Shown piece by piece: positions 1 through 8,163 of a DNA stretch of 61,261 bases. Below the pieces are notes generated by a model. The model was not told where the DNA came from, made no database searches, and saw only the letters and a program-made list of their open reading frames with translations. Positions within the stretch are counted from its first letter, which is position 1. Every line of letters begins with the position of its first letter. The position numbers were made by a program, and so were the translations under genes. The stretch is from an uncultured Lachnoclostridium sp. (GTDB lineage: Bacteria; Bacillota; Clostridia; Lachnospirales; Lachnospiraceae): NCBI GenBank assembly GCA_946415315.1, contig CAMKRZ010000018.1, positions 1-61,261 on the forward strand, in the 5' to 3' direction.

Positions 1-1391
1 TGCACATATGAGTCAGGTTTTCGGTTGCTCAAGAGGCACACAGTCTCGACATGCGGCGTCTGCGGAAACATATCGACCGGCTGGACGCTGACGACGCGGT
101 ATCCTGCGTCCTGGATTGCGGCCAGATCATTCGCAAGTGAGGTCGGTTTGCAGGAAATATAGACCATATTTTCCACGCCGTAGGCGAGTATCTTGGCCAG
201 CGCCTTCGGATTGACACCCTCGCGTGGCGGATCGAGTACGATGAAATCCGGGCGCTCCGTCACCTCGTCAAGTTTTTTCAGGACATCGCCGGCGATAAAT
301 TCGCAGTTGGTCAGACCGTTCAGCGTTGCATTGGCGCGTGCTGCAACAACCGCCTCCTCCACGATCTCGATGCCGACAACCTTGCGGGCGACCTGTGCGA
401 GCAACTGCCCGATGGTACCGGTGCCACTGTAAAGGTCGAAAATGACTCCTCCGGACTCTCCGGTCACCTCTAGCACCCGGTCGCGCACTGCGCTGTAAAG
501 TACTTCCGCGCCTTCCGAGTTCGTCTGGAAGAAGGAAAATGCGCTGATCCGGAAGGTCAGTCCCAGCAGTTTCTCCGTGATGCAGTCCTCCCCGTACAAC
601 ACGGTCGTGCCGTCGTTGATGATCGTGTCCGCAACCGCATCGTTGACCGTATGGAGAACTCCCTTGAGTTGTCCCGTGAACGGAAGCGCCGCGATGCGCG
701 AGGCCCATTTGCTCCAGTCGTGCTCCTGCTGCGTAGTTGTGACAATATCGACGAGGATCTCGCCGGTAATCTTCGCCTTGCGCACAAGAAGGTGCCGCAG
801 ATAGCCTTCCTTCCGCATCTTGTGATAAAACGGCAGCCCCGACTCCTCAGCGTAACGCAAGGTCTCCCTCACGATACTCCGAACATCCTCATCGATCAGG
901 CAGCAGCACTCTGCGTTAACCAGGTCGTACATGCTGCCCTTCTTGTGCTGCCCGAGCGTGATAGGACCGTCTCGGTACTCATCCCCGAATGTAAACTCCA
1001 TCTTGTTGCGGTACTCGTACGCGGACGGACTCCCCGCGATCGGCAGCCACTGACACTCATCGGCGTTCCGGATCACCGGCGAAAGCATCTTGCGGATATG
1101 CGATTCCTTGAGTTTCAACTGCTCTTCATACGGCATGCGCTGCAGCGTGCAGCTCCCGCAGATTCCGAACTGCGGACAGGCCGGTTCCGCACTTTCCAGC
1201 GGAGACGGCGTGATCACGCGGCGCAGGATTCCCTCTGCTTTCTCCTTCGAGGATCGCTTGATCGCGGCCTCTACCTCCTGCCCCGGGAGCACGCCCTTCA
1301 CCTTCACTCTCGTATCGTCAACAATGATGCTTCCGTGGTTGGGAAATGTCGTCTCTCCGACAATTCCCGTCACGATTTCTCCCCTCTTCAT
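1..1391 (-). CDS. 23S rRNA (uracil-5-)-methyltransferase, RumA/RlmD-type (C-terminus cut by window edge)
   Basis: The reading frame is open from an ATG at 1391 to the window edge, about 463 codons, so it lacks a stop here and only the last residues are missing. An N-terminal TRAM-like RNA-binding domain (about residues 1-58) is followed by a C-x5-C-x2-C cluster (Cys72, Cys78, Cys81; CPQFGICGSC) and a later Cys pair near residue 157, as expected for the [4Fe-4S] cluster of this family. The SAM fold carries DLYSGTGTIGQ, DPPREGVNP and the catalytic-Cys motif YISCKPTS near residue 414. These enzymes methylate C5 of a uracil in 23S rRNA; Clostridia often carry several paralogues, so the exact target base is uncertain. 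The start is supported by AGAGGAAA just upstream. It diverges from the YerC-like gene. Confidence 0.9.
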   Translation of the reverse strand, partial: MKRGEIVTGIVGETTFPNHGSIIVDDTRVKVKGVLPGQEVEAAIKRSSKEKAEGILRRVITPSPLESAEPACPQFGICGSCTLQRMPYEEQLKLKESHIRKMLSPVIRNADECQWLPIAGSPSAYEYRNKMEFTFGDEYRDGPITLGQHKKGSMYDLVNAECCCLIDEDVRSIVRETLRYAEESGLPFYHKMRKEGYLRHLLVRKAKITGEILVDIVTTTQQEHDWSKWASRIAALPFTGQLKGVLHTVNDAVADTIINDGTTVLYGEDCITEKLLGLTFRISAFSFFQTNSEGAEVLYSAVRDRVLEVTGESGGVIFDLYSGTGTIGQLLAQVARKVVGIEIVEEAVVAARANATLNGLTNCEFIAGDVLKKLDEVTERPDFIVLDPPREGVNPKALAKILAYGVENMVYISCKPTSLANDLAAIQDAGYRVVSVQPVDMFPQTPHVETVCLLSNRKPDSYV

Positions 1392-1510
1392 AGGTTGGAT
1401 TTTCCTCTCTGCATTTATTATTCTTTCCTGCCCGGAAGTATTCCGCCTGCCGTCGCCGGTTACTCATTCGGTCCTTCGCGATCTCCCGGACACAATCTCG
1501 CAAAAACTTC

Positions 1511-1539
1511 TTTACTTTACCTCTGCGCAGTGTTAAAAT
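1511..1539 (+). promoter_or_regulatory. Sigma-A promoter for the YerC-like gene
   Basis: TTTACT at 1511-1516 and TAAAAT at 1534-1539 are separated by 17 bp. Transcription would begin near 1546 and leave a leader of about 120 nt before the start codon at 1668. I see no recognised riboswitch in that leader. Confidence 0.55.
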
Positions 1540-1667
1540 GTCGGTGACGGTACGAGAAGAGCCGTCCCGATGTCCGCCGCGATCATTTCCGATTGCGGGT
1601 GATACGGTATTTCCCTTGCTCTCGCGCGGTGCGCTCCGCCGAAAGCCACATGTATCGGAGGTTTCCT

Positions 1668-1988
1668 ATGGGTAAAGATATTCATACACCGGCTGTCAAC
1701 CGGCTTTTTAACGCCATCCTCACGCTGAAGTCCGTTGAGGAATGCTATCAGTTCTTCGAGGATGTCTGTACGATCCAGGAGCTTGTCGCGATCTCGCAGC
1801 GTTTCGAGGTTGCCGAGATGCTCACGCAGAAGAAAACGTACCTTGACATCGCCGAGAAGACCGGCGCGTCCACCGCGACGATCAGCCGCGTGAACCGCTC
1901 TCTCACTTACGGCAACGACGGCTATACGCTTGTTCTGAAGCGCATGGCAGAGGCTGCTGCGGAGACAACCGCGGAGGAAGACAACTGA
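1668..1988 (+). CDS. YerC/YecD-family TrpR-like DNA-binding protein
   Basis: This 106-residue protein has the TrpR-like fold of the YerC/YecD family: an N-terminal helical region (residues about 5-45), then a helix-turn-helix read from YLDIAEKTGASTATISRVNR (about 63-82), the typical DNA recognition segment of these small regulators. The family is widespread in Firmicutes; its ligand and regulon are mostly unknown, so no target is assigned. I chose the start at 1668 over the upstream frame extension because CGGAGG lies 6 bp before it and family members begin at this point. The tail is acidic and Ala-rich. A strong terminator follows. Confidence 0.85.
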   Translation: MGKDIHTPAVNRLFNAILTLKSVEECYQFFEDVCTIQELVAISQRFEVAEMLTQKKTYLDIAEKTGASTATISRVNRSLTYGNDGYTLVLKRMAEAAAETTAEEDN

Positions 1989-2055
1989 TCATTTTTCGAC
2001 GCAGAAAAACCGGCCGGCTTCCGAACGGCTGCAACATAACAACGCTTTTGAAACA

Positions 2056-2085
2056 GGGGACATCCGGTTTGTGATGTCCCCTTTC
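2056..2085 (+). terminator. Intrinsic terminator after the YerC-like gene
   Basis: GGGGACATC (2056-2064) pairs perfectly with GATGTCCCC (2073-2081) and is followed by TTTCT. It sits between the convergent YerC-like and DUF1836 genes. Confidence 0.85.
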
Positions 2086-2094
2086 TGTTCCTGC

Positions 2095-2817
2095 TTACGC
2101 TTCTTCTTTGTCCGCCTTGTCGGCTTTGTCGGGCTCTTCGTCTTTCTTCGACTCTTCCTTGCCTTTGCGTTCCGGTTTCGCGTTTTTCTTCGAACCGTCC
2201 TTCCTCGCCTTGCGCTCTTCCTGCGCGGGAACGAGCAGTTCATCGATGATCTTCTCGATCATCGCCTTCTTCAGATACACGTCAAAACTGAGCATGGCGA
2301 TAAAGCTGAAAATGTTGAGAAACTCCCGCTCCTCTTCGCCCTTCACCTCGTCGAACGCATTCCGGGAACGCATGAACTTCTTCATGACATCCTTGCCGAG
2401 GCCCTGTGCCACTTCCTTCTCAATATCCACGATCCGCTCGTATACATCACCGAGCTTGATTTCGGCATCGGGGCCGTAGAACATCTCCTGCATCGGCTCC
2501 ACAATGCGCTTCACATCGCTGATGCTGAGGAAATTCTTGAGATAGTATATAAACACCAGAAGATACATGTGGCCCCTGGTGTACTTCTTCTTGTCCGGAT
2601 TCGGGAGCAAATGGTTCTTCGTGTAGTTGTTGATCATCGTCTTGGTCAACAGCTTGTCGTCCTCGAACCGCTTGGTCGTCTCCAGATGCTCGTCCATGAA
2701 CGTCGTCACCTGATCCATGTAGAGATCGATGTTCGGAATGTCATGCGGACGAATGTAGTCCGGGTTCTGAACACTGTCCAACAATTCCCTGAGGTAATTA
2801 CGCCATTCTCTGTCCAT
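2095..2817 (-). CDS. DUF1836 family protein with Lys/Glu-rich tail
   Basis: A 240-residue protein. The first 180 residues match the pattern of the DUF1836 family of Clostridia: an N-terminal segment starting MDREWRNYLRELL with IRPHDIPNIDLYMDQVTTFM, then a helical region containing TKTMINNYTKNHLLP, which resembles a winged or MerR-like helix-turn-helix. The function of DUF1836 is not established; DNA binding is an inference from the helix pattern. The last 45 residues are almost only Lys, Glu, Asp and Ala. The start at 2817 is chosen over an upstream in-frame ATG because AAAGAGGTC lies just before it. Its promoter at 2854-2882 would sit inside the longer reading frame, which argues the same way. 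Confidence 0.75.
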   Translation of the reverse strand: MDREWRNYLRELLDSVQNPDYIRPHDIPNIDLYMDQVTTFMDEHLETTKRFEDDKLLTKTMINNYTKNHLLPNPDKKKYTRGHMYLLVFIYYLKNFLSISDVKRIVEPMQEMFYGPDAEIKLGDVYERIVDIEKEVAQGLGKDVMKKFMRSRNAFDEVKGEEEREFLNIFSFIAMLSFDVYLKKAMIEKIIDELLVPAQEERKARKDGSKKNAKPERKGKEESKKDEEPDKADKADKEEA

Positions 2818-2853
2818 TTTGTGACCTCTTTCCGCAGCGCGAATATTTGCTTT

Positions 2854-2882
2854 ATTATACGCGTTGAAGGCTTTTTTTGCAA
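2854..2882 (-). promoter_or_regulatory. Sigma-A promoter for the DUF1836 gene
   Basis: On the minus strand, TTGCAA (2877-2882) and TATAAT (2854-2859) are 17 bp apart. The rest of the 417-bp divergent intergenic region 2818-3235 holds this promoter, the pcrA promoter and the pcrA leader hairpin; nothing else is recognised in 2883-3083. Confidence 0.75.
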
Positions 2883-3083
2883 CATCTTGTTTTGAAAACC
2901 TCTTCCTGTGATAAGCCCATAGTCTTCTCCTGTTTCGATAGTTTAGAAAAATTTTATTTTCTATTGGTCTGTGCATATCACATCGTATTGTAAGCCACGT
3001 CCTGTGATTTTGAGCGCGACTGTCATCCCGTTGCCCATGAAAGTTCCGAATCGCACAAATGTTCTGTTTTTGTCTCGAAATCG

Positions 3084-3112
3084 TTGAAAAATGACCGCGG
3101 ATGTGCTATACT
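3084..3112 (+). promoter_or_regulatory. Extended -10 promoter for pcrA
   Basis: TTGAAA at 3084-3089 and TATACT at 3107-3112, spaced by 17 bp, with a TGC extension directly before the -10. Transcription would start near 3119 and give a 117-nt leader. Confidence 0.85.
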
Positions 3113-3181
3113 TTCGTTGTCAGCCGACGCGCCCGGATTGCCGCAATTCTGACGGCACGAAGGCGCATTTTTCGGCTTTTT

Positions 3182-3201
3182 GACGACCGTTATCGGTCGT
3201 C
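3182..3201 (+). other. Perfect 8-bp hairpin in the pcrA leader
   Basis: GACGACCG (3182-3189) pairs with CGGTCGTC (3194-3201) around a TTAT loop, 35 nt before the pcrA start. It lacks an immediate U-run (next bases GATTCCCC), so it is not a classic terminator. It may stabilise the message or bind a protein; the role is unknown. Confidence 0.5.
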
Positions 3202-3235
3202 GATTCCCCTCATTTTCTACGACGAAGGTTGATTT

Positions 3236-5773
3236 ATGGGCTTATACGATTTTCTGAACGACGAACAATACCAGGCCGTAACACACGGAAGCGGCCCTCT
3301 TCTGGTGCTTGCGGGCGCCGGATCGGGCAAGACGCGCGTGATCACGCACCGCATTGCGCACCTGATCCGCGAATGCGGCGTCAGCCCCTACCGGATCCTT
3401 GCGATCACATTTACCAACAAGGCCGCGAACGAGATGAAAGAACGTGTCGCGCGGCTTCTTGACAATGAATACAACGACGTCTGGGTCAGCACGTTCCACT
3501 CCGCCTGCGTGCGCATGCTGCGGAGATTCTGCTCCGGACTCGGTTATGATACGAATTTTGCGATTTACGATACGGACGACCAGAAGCGCGCCATGAAGGA
3601 TGTCCTTCGCCACCTCAACATCGATGTCAAGCAGTTCCCTCCGAAGCAGGTGCTCGCCGTCATCTCGAAGGCGAAAAATGAACTAATCGGGCCGGAGGAC
3701 TTCCGCTCCTCGGACATCGGGCGAACCTGCGACCGCAACATCGCGCGCGCCTACACCGAGTATCAGGAGTTCCTGCAGAAGAACAACGCATTCGACTTTG
3801 ACGATCTTCTGATGAAGACCGTCGAGATGCTGCAGACCAACCATGAGGCGCTTGCCTACTATCAGGATCGCTTTGAACACATTCTGGTCGACGAGTATCA
3901 GGACACAAACACCGCACAGTTTGAGCTTGTGCGCCTTCTCGCGACGCACATCAACCGGGACGGCGAGCCGGAGCACAATCTCTGCGTGGTCGGTGATGAC
4001 GATCAGTCCATTTACAGTTTCCGCGGCGCCAACATCCGCAACATTCTTGACTTTGAGAAGACCTACCCGGACGCAACCGTCATCAAGCTCGAGCAAAACT
4101 ACCGCTCCACCAAGCGCATTCTGGAAGCTGCCAACGCCGTGATCAAAAACAACATGGGCCGCAAGGAGAAATCTCTCCGCACGGACAACGACGAGGGCGA
4201 ACTGGTCCGTGTGACGGAATATCCCTCCGACCTCGACGAGGCGAAAGAGATCGTTCGCGAGATCGGCAAGCAGGTGCGCGACGGTCACAGCACGTACAGT
4301 GACTATGCGATCCTCTACCGCACGAACGCGCAGTCCCGCGCATTCGAGGAACAGTTTGTCTACAGCGGCATTCCCTACCGGCTCGTCGGCGGTACCAACT
4401 TCTACGAGCGCATGGAGATCCGCGATATGCTTGCTTACCTCCGCGTCATTGAGAACGGCAACGATGCCGTGTCCCTGAAACGGATCATCAACGTCCCCAA
4501 GCGCGGCATCGGCGATACGACGGTGGACCGCGTGGACGACTACGCCTATGTCAAGGACATTGCGCTGTATGATGCGCTGTGCAATGCGTCCGATATCCCT
4601 TCTCTCGGATCGCGCGCGATTTCCGGGATCCGCAAATTCACGGAGATGATCGACTCTCTTCGGGCGATGCTCTCCGGGGATGGGTATCATTTGCCGCAGA
4701 TCATCGATGATGTGCTCGCTGCCACGGGGTACGAGGAGGACCTGACCGCTCAGGAGCCCGAGAAGGCAAGCGACCGCATGAACAACATTACCGAACTGAA
4801 GAACAAACTTGCACAGTACGAACAGCAGGCTGACCAGCCGTCGCTGTCCGGTTTCCTTGCGGAAGTCGCTCTCGTCGCCGACATCGACTCGATCGACAGC
4901 GGCTCCGACTACGTCGTGCTGATGACTCTGCACAGTGCCAAGGGTCTGGAGTTCAACCACGTGTTCATCAGCGGTCTGGAGGATGGTCTCTTCCCCAGCT
5001 GCCGGAGTATCGAATCGGATGACCCCGGACTGTCGGAGGAGGAAGGCATCGAGGAGGAACGCCGGCTCTTCTACGTCGGCATCACGCGCGCCATGCAGTC
5101 TCTCATGATCAGTTACGCCGTACAGCGTATGACACGCGGCGAGATGCAGTTTAACCGCCCTTCCCGTTTTCTCTCCGAACTTCCCCGTGAAGTTACGAAG
5201 AAATCCATAGCGGGCGGCTCTTCCTGGAGCGACCGCAATTCCATGCGCGGTTCCGCCGGACGGTACGGCGGTTCCTACAATTCCGGAAGTTACGGCTCCA
5301 ACTCCGCCGGACGCAGCAATTCCTACGGTTCGGGAAGTTACGGCAACCGTTCCGCCGGGCGCGGCGGTTCCTACGGTTCCGGAAGTTACGGTGACAGTTC
5401 TTCCGGGCGCGGCGATTACTACACTTCCGGGGGATACGGCAACCGTTCTGCGGGACGCAGTGATTCTTTCGGCTATGACTCGGACAGCAGTTCCTACGGT
5501 TCCTCCCGAAAGCCCGCAGGTTCCGCTTCCTCCGGCAACGTCGGTGGAAGCTATCGAAGTCCCTACACCAAACCGACAACGCCGGCGCCTGTAGCCGCTT
5601 CTGCTTCCGCACTCGGATACGGAGTCGGTGACCGCGTGAAGCACATCAAATTCGGCATCGGTACAGTTCGGTCAATCACGGCCGGAACGCATGACTACGA
5701 GGTAACCGTGGAATTTGCCGCCGGTGTCAAGCAGATGCTTGCCTCCTTCGCCAAACTGGTAAAGGTGGACTGA
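3236..5773 (+). CDS. pcrA: ATP-dependent DNA helicase PcrA/UvrD
   Basis: An 845-residue superfamily 1A 3'-5' helicase for nucleotide excision repair, plasmid replication and clearing of RecA filaments. Visible motifs: Walker A AGAGSGKT (residues 26-33), Walker B VDEYQDTN (about 219), GDDDQSIYSFRGA (about 255), LEQNYRST (about 285), TLHSAKGLEF (about 565) and FYVGITRA (about 620). The C-terminal Tudor-like domain (about 797-845, GDRVKHIKFGIGTV) that contacts RNA polymerase in relatives is present. The family is usually 720-760 residues; the excess is a Ser/Tyr/Gly-rich insert at about residues 655-785 built of GSYG-type repeats. The ATG follows AAGG with fair spacing. The gene is monocistronic with its own promoter. 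Confidence 0.96.
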   Translation: MGLYDFLNDEQYQAVTHGSGPLLVLAGAGSGKTRVITHRIAHLIRECGVSPYRILAITFTNKAANEMKERVARLLDNEYNDVWVSTFHSACVRMLRRFCSGLGYDTNFAIYDTDDQKRAMKDVLRHLNIDVKQFPPKQVLAVISKAKNELIGPEDFRSSDIGRTCDRNIARAYTEYQEFLQKNNAFDFDDLLMKTVEMLQTNHEALAYYQDRFEHILVDEYQDTNTAQFELVRLLATHINRDGEPEHNLCVVGDDDQSIYSFRGANIRNILDFEKTYPDATVIKLEQNYRSTKRILEAANAVIKNNMGRKEKSLRTDNDEGELVRVTEYPSDLDEAKEIVREIGKQVRDGHSTYSDYAILYRTNAQSRAFEEQFVYSGIPYRLVGGTNFYERMEIRDMLAYLRVIENGNDAVSLKRIINVPKRGIGDTTVDRVDDYAYVKDIALYDALCNASDIPSLGSRAISGIRKFTEMIDSLRAMLSGDGYHLPQIIDDVLAATGYEEDLTAQEPEKASDRMNNITELKNKLAQYEQQADQPSLSGFLAEVALVADIDSIDSGSDYVVLMTLHSAKGLEFNHVFISGLEDGLFPSCRSIESDDPGLSEEEGIEEERRLFYVGITRAMQSLMISYAVQRMTRGEMQFNRPSRFLSELPREVTKKSIAGGSSWSDRNSMRGSAGRYGGSYNSGSYGSNSAGRSNSYGSGSYGNRSAGRGGSYGSGSYGDSSSGRGDYYTSGGYGNRSAGRSDSFGYDSDSSSYGSSRKPAGSASSGNVGGSYRSPYTKPTTPAPVAASASALGYGVGDRVKHIKFGIGTVRSITAGTHDYEVTVEFAAGVKQMLASFAKLVKVD
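5220..5560 (+). repeat. Degenerate repeat encoding the Ser-Tyr-Gly-rich insert of PcrA
   Basis: Units of about 36-48 bp encode variants of GSYGSGSYGNRSAGRG. The unit recurs about five times with TCCTACGGTTCCGGAAGTTA-like cores. The segment lies between the helicase core and the Tudor-like domain and keeps the reading frame. Confidence 0.8.
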
Positions 5774-5795
5774 CCGTTAATTTTTTATAAACGAC

Positions 5796-5824
5796 TTTTC
5801 AAAGCCATCGTTCCGTGATATAAT
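5796..5824 (+). promoter_or_regulatory. Extended -10 promoter for small membrane protein gene
   Basis: TTTTCA (5796-5801), 17-bp spacer, then TATAAT (5819-5824) preceded by TGA, an extended -10. The start codon of the next gene is 52 bp downstream. Confidence 0.75.
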
Positions 5825-5875
5825 GTTTTCGGCACGTAAAAGTGGCAGAAACTAATTCTTTGGGAGGATACGAAT

Positions 5876-6091
5876 ATGGATTGCAATTGTAAAGAATGCA
5901 GCAGCTGCAAAGTGATCGGCTGGATCCTCGGCATCATCGGCATCATCGCCGTAATCGCCGGCATCGCTTACGCAGTATATCGTTTCTGCACTCCGGAGTA
6001 CATTGAGGAGTTCGATGACATCGACCTCGATCCTGAGGAAGAAGCGAAGAATGAGGAAGAGAAGGAAGAAGATATCTTCGAAGAGAAATAA
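5876..6091 (+). CDS. Small single-pass membrane protein with acidic tail (unknown function)
   Basis: A 71-residue protein not recognised as a named family. It begins with a Cys-rich segment (Cys3, Cys5, Cys8, Cys11; MDCNCKECSSC), followed by a transmembrane helix (about residues 13-37, rich in Ile, Gly and Ala), then a cytoplasmic or surface tail dominated by Glu and Asp. The four N-terminal Cys in C-x-C-x2-C-x2-C spacing could bind a metal, which is an inference. GGGAGG lies 8 bp before the ATG, and the gene has its own promoter and terminator, so it is a real, independently expressed gene. Confidence 0.75.
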   Translation: MDCNCKECSSCKVIGWILGIIGIIAVIAGIAYAVYRFCTPEYIEEFDDIDLDPEEEAKNEEEKEEDIFEEK

Positions 6092-6156
6092 GGAACCTTG
6101 AATACAATCTCATTGTTGAGATGACAGGTTTTCATTTTTCGAAACAGACGAACGAA

Positions 6157-6184
6157 GGGCCCCGCTATTCGCGGAGCCCTTTTT
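6157..6184 (+). terminator. Intrinsic terminator after small membrane protein gene
   Basis: GGGCcCCGC (6157-6165) pairs with GCGGaGCCC (6171-6179) with one mismatch, followed by five T. The convergent HtrA gene ends 42 bp further on. Confidence 0.85.
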
Positions 6185-6225
6185 CATGTAAAGCTGTTCT
6201 TGCATGCAGCGTTGTTTTTTTGTCG

Positions 6226-7908
6226 TTATTCCTTCTTCTGGTTCTGAGCTTCCAGAGCTTCCTCGTAGCTGCCGAGTGTGATCGTCAGTTCTATCTCCTC
6301 GAACTCGCCGTTTCTGGCACGTCTTTCCACCGTGAGCGTGATTTCCGTTCCGGCCTTCGTGTAACCCATCATATCCTGAATTTCGCGCAGTCCGGTGATA
6401 GGCTCGTTGTTGATCTTCGTAATGATATCGCCCGCATGGAGGCCGCCCTCCTCTGCCGGGGACCCCTTTATGATCTCCTGCACATATACGCCCTGCGGCA
6501 TGCCGAGCATGAAAGAGTAATCATTTGTCAGATCCTGTGCGGCACCGATTCCGATAAATCCTCTCTCCGCATCGTCCAATTTCTCACGCGTGCTGAGATC
6601 CTCGATAATCTCACGCACGTTGCTGATCGGAATGGCAAATCCCATGCCTTCCACGGAATAATCGGAATATTTCGCGGAGTTGATCGCGATCACTTCGCCG
6701 TACTGGTTCAGGAGCGCGCCGCCGCTGTTGCCGGGGTTGATCGCTGCATCGGTCTGGATCAGCGTGTACGTCACGTTATCGATCGTAATCTGCCGGTTCA
6801 AAGCACTGATGTAACCGACCGTCACGGACTGACCGTAACCGAGCGCGTTGCCGATCGCGATCGCCATCTGTCCGACTTTGACGCTGTCGGAATTACCGAT
6901 CCTCGCCACGCGGATCGCATTGGCCGTCTCCTGCGTCAGTTCCGCAAACGGCACTGCCACTACGGCAAGGTCCGAAGATGCCGCCGTTCCCTTGATGGTC
7001 GCCTGTGCTTTCGATTCGTCGCAAAATACGATCTCAACGCGTTCCGATCCGGACACAACATGGTTGTTCGTAACGATCAGAACCTCATTGGCATTCTGTC
7101 CGATGATAATACCGGAGCCGCTTCCGAGCAGTTGTTCCGAACTCGAACCCTTACCACCCCAGTAATCATAAGTCGTGCGCATCGCGTAACTGTTGATCGC
7201 CACAACCGCCGGCATCACGCTGTCGACAACCGGAGATACATCGATTGCCGAAATGGCAGTCGGCTGACTCTCGCTGAGATTGCCTGTCTGGGTAAGTTCA
7301 ACTGACTCTGTCGGGGCAAATTCTCCCTGCTCGTGTTTGTTCGCCGCGTCTTCCATATTCGCCTTCGGTCTCTCCGTAGGCGTTGTCTTATTCTTTCGGT
7401 ACTGTTCGATCCCGTAGTACGTTCCTCCTGCGACCATCCCCATGATCACGGCAAGCAGAACAAATCCGATTGCTCTTCCGAGGAACGAGCGCTTCTTCGG
7501 CTTCTTCTCCTCCTCACGTTCCCGAGCGATTGAGTCAATGCGACGAATGTAAGCATCTTCCGAAACCGGTGCGTAGATCGGTGTTGGCGCAACAGGGGAC
7601 GCGTAGTACGGCGTCTGTCCAACCGGTGCCTGCCCAACCGGAATCTGTCCGATCGGCGCCTGTCCAATCGGCGTCTGTCCAATCGGCGTCTGCACCGGCT
7701 GTCCGTTCGGGATTCCTGCTGCCTGACCTGCCTCCATGGGATTTATTCCGCTCGGATTCGTCTCCATCGACGGTGCCGTCACAGGGTTCTGCACAAAAGG
7801 CGTTGCTGAACAATCAGGTGCCGTGGGCATCACAACCGGATTGACATTGGTCTGATCTGTCGGTCCCGTCATGTTTGTCAAATTGTTTCCCTCATAATAA
7901 TCACTCAT
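6226..7908 (-). CDS. HtrA/DegP-like membrane-anchored serine protease
   Basis: A 560-residue trypsin-like protease with one C-terminal PDZ domain, which degrades or refolds damaged extracytoplasmic proteins. Order: a long cytoplasmic N-terminus rich in Pro, Gln and Thr with tandem QTPIGQAPIG-type pentapeptides (about 70-100), a basic stretch, one transmembrane helix (about 148-170), the protease domain with His near 283 (TNNHVVSG), Asp near 313 (SDLAVVAV) and Ser near 395 (NPGNSGGALL), then PDZ (about 468-535). The topology is that of B. subtilis HtrA/HtrB. The start at 7908 has AGAGG 9 bp upstream; an in-frame upstream ATG at 7950 has no ribosome site. Relatives answer to CssRS-type stress systems, but no operator was identified here. 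Confidence 0.92.
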   Translation of the reverse strand: MSDYYEGNNLTNMTGPTDQTNVNPVVMPTAPDCSATPFVQNPVTAPSMETNPSGINPMEAGQAAGIPNGQPVQTPIGQTPIGQAPIGQIPVGQAPVGQTPYYASPVAPTPIYAPVSEDAYIRRIDSIAREREEEKKPKKRSFLGRAIGFVLLAVIMGMVAGGTYYGIEQYRKNKTTPTERPKANMEDAANKHEQGEFAPTESVELTQTGNLSESQPTAISAIDVSPVVDSVMPAVVAINSYAMRTTYDYWGGKGSSSEQLLGSGSGIIIGQNANEVLIVTNNHVVSGSERVEIVFCDESKAQATIKGTAASSDLAVVAVPFAELTQETANAIRVARIGNSDSVKVGQMAIAIGNALGYGQSVTVGYISALNRQITIDNVTYTLIQTDAAINPGNSGGALLNQYGEVIAINSAKYSDYSVEGMGFAIPISNVREIIEDLSTREKLDDAERGFIGIGAAQDLTNDYSFMLGMPQGVYVQEIIKGSPAEEGGLHAGDIITKINNEPITGLREIQDMMGYTKAGTEITLTVERRARNGEFEEIELTITLGSYEEALEAQNQKKE

Positions 7909-8029
7909 GTCGTAAACCTCTTTTCTCCCTTCGTTACTCAAAGAATACAATACAAGTATGTCAAAATTGTGTTGTCAAATCATGATTTTCGTGAAAAAGA
8001 ATGCATCAATTTGTGAATGAAACAGAAAT

Positions 8030-8057
8030 GGGAAGCATGGATAGATCCATGCTTCCC
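8030..8057 (-). terminator. Terminator after GH5 cellulase gene
   Basis: A perfect 13-bp stem (GGGAAGCATGGAT at 8030-8042, complement at 8045-8057) with a 2-base centre. On the minus strand it is followed by ATTTCTGTTTC. It isolates the GH5 gene from htrA. The region 7909-8163 holds only this and two TTGACA boxes upstream of htrA without a good matching -10. Confidence 0.75.
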
Positions 8058-8163
8058 CGAACTCCCGCCGGTCATCCGACGACATTTGTTTTATTCGTAT
8101 CTCCGTCTAACAATAACTTCGATTACTGCTTTCCGCCGCATCTCTGTCGATCAATGACGTTGA

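Noticed and set aside
651-1547. A 298-codon open frame on the plus strand
   Set aside because: It is the antisense shadow of the rRNA methyltransferase gene, has no ribosome site, and its protein has no recognisable domains; the minus frame carries all family motifs.
3683-5644. A 653-codon open frame on the minus strand across pcrA
   Set aside because: Shadow of the helicase gene caused by high GC and codon bias; composition is unlike the other proteins here.
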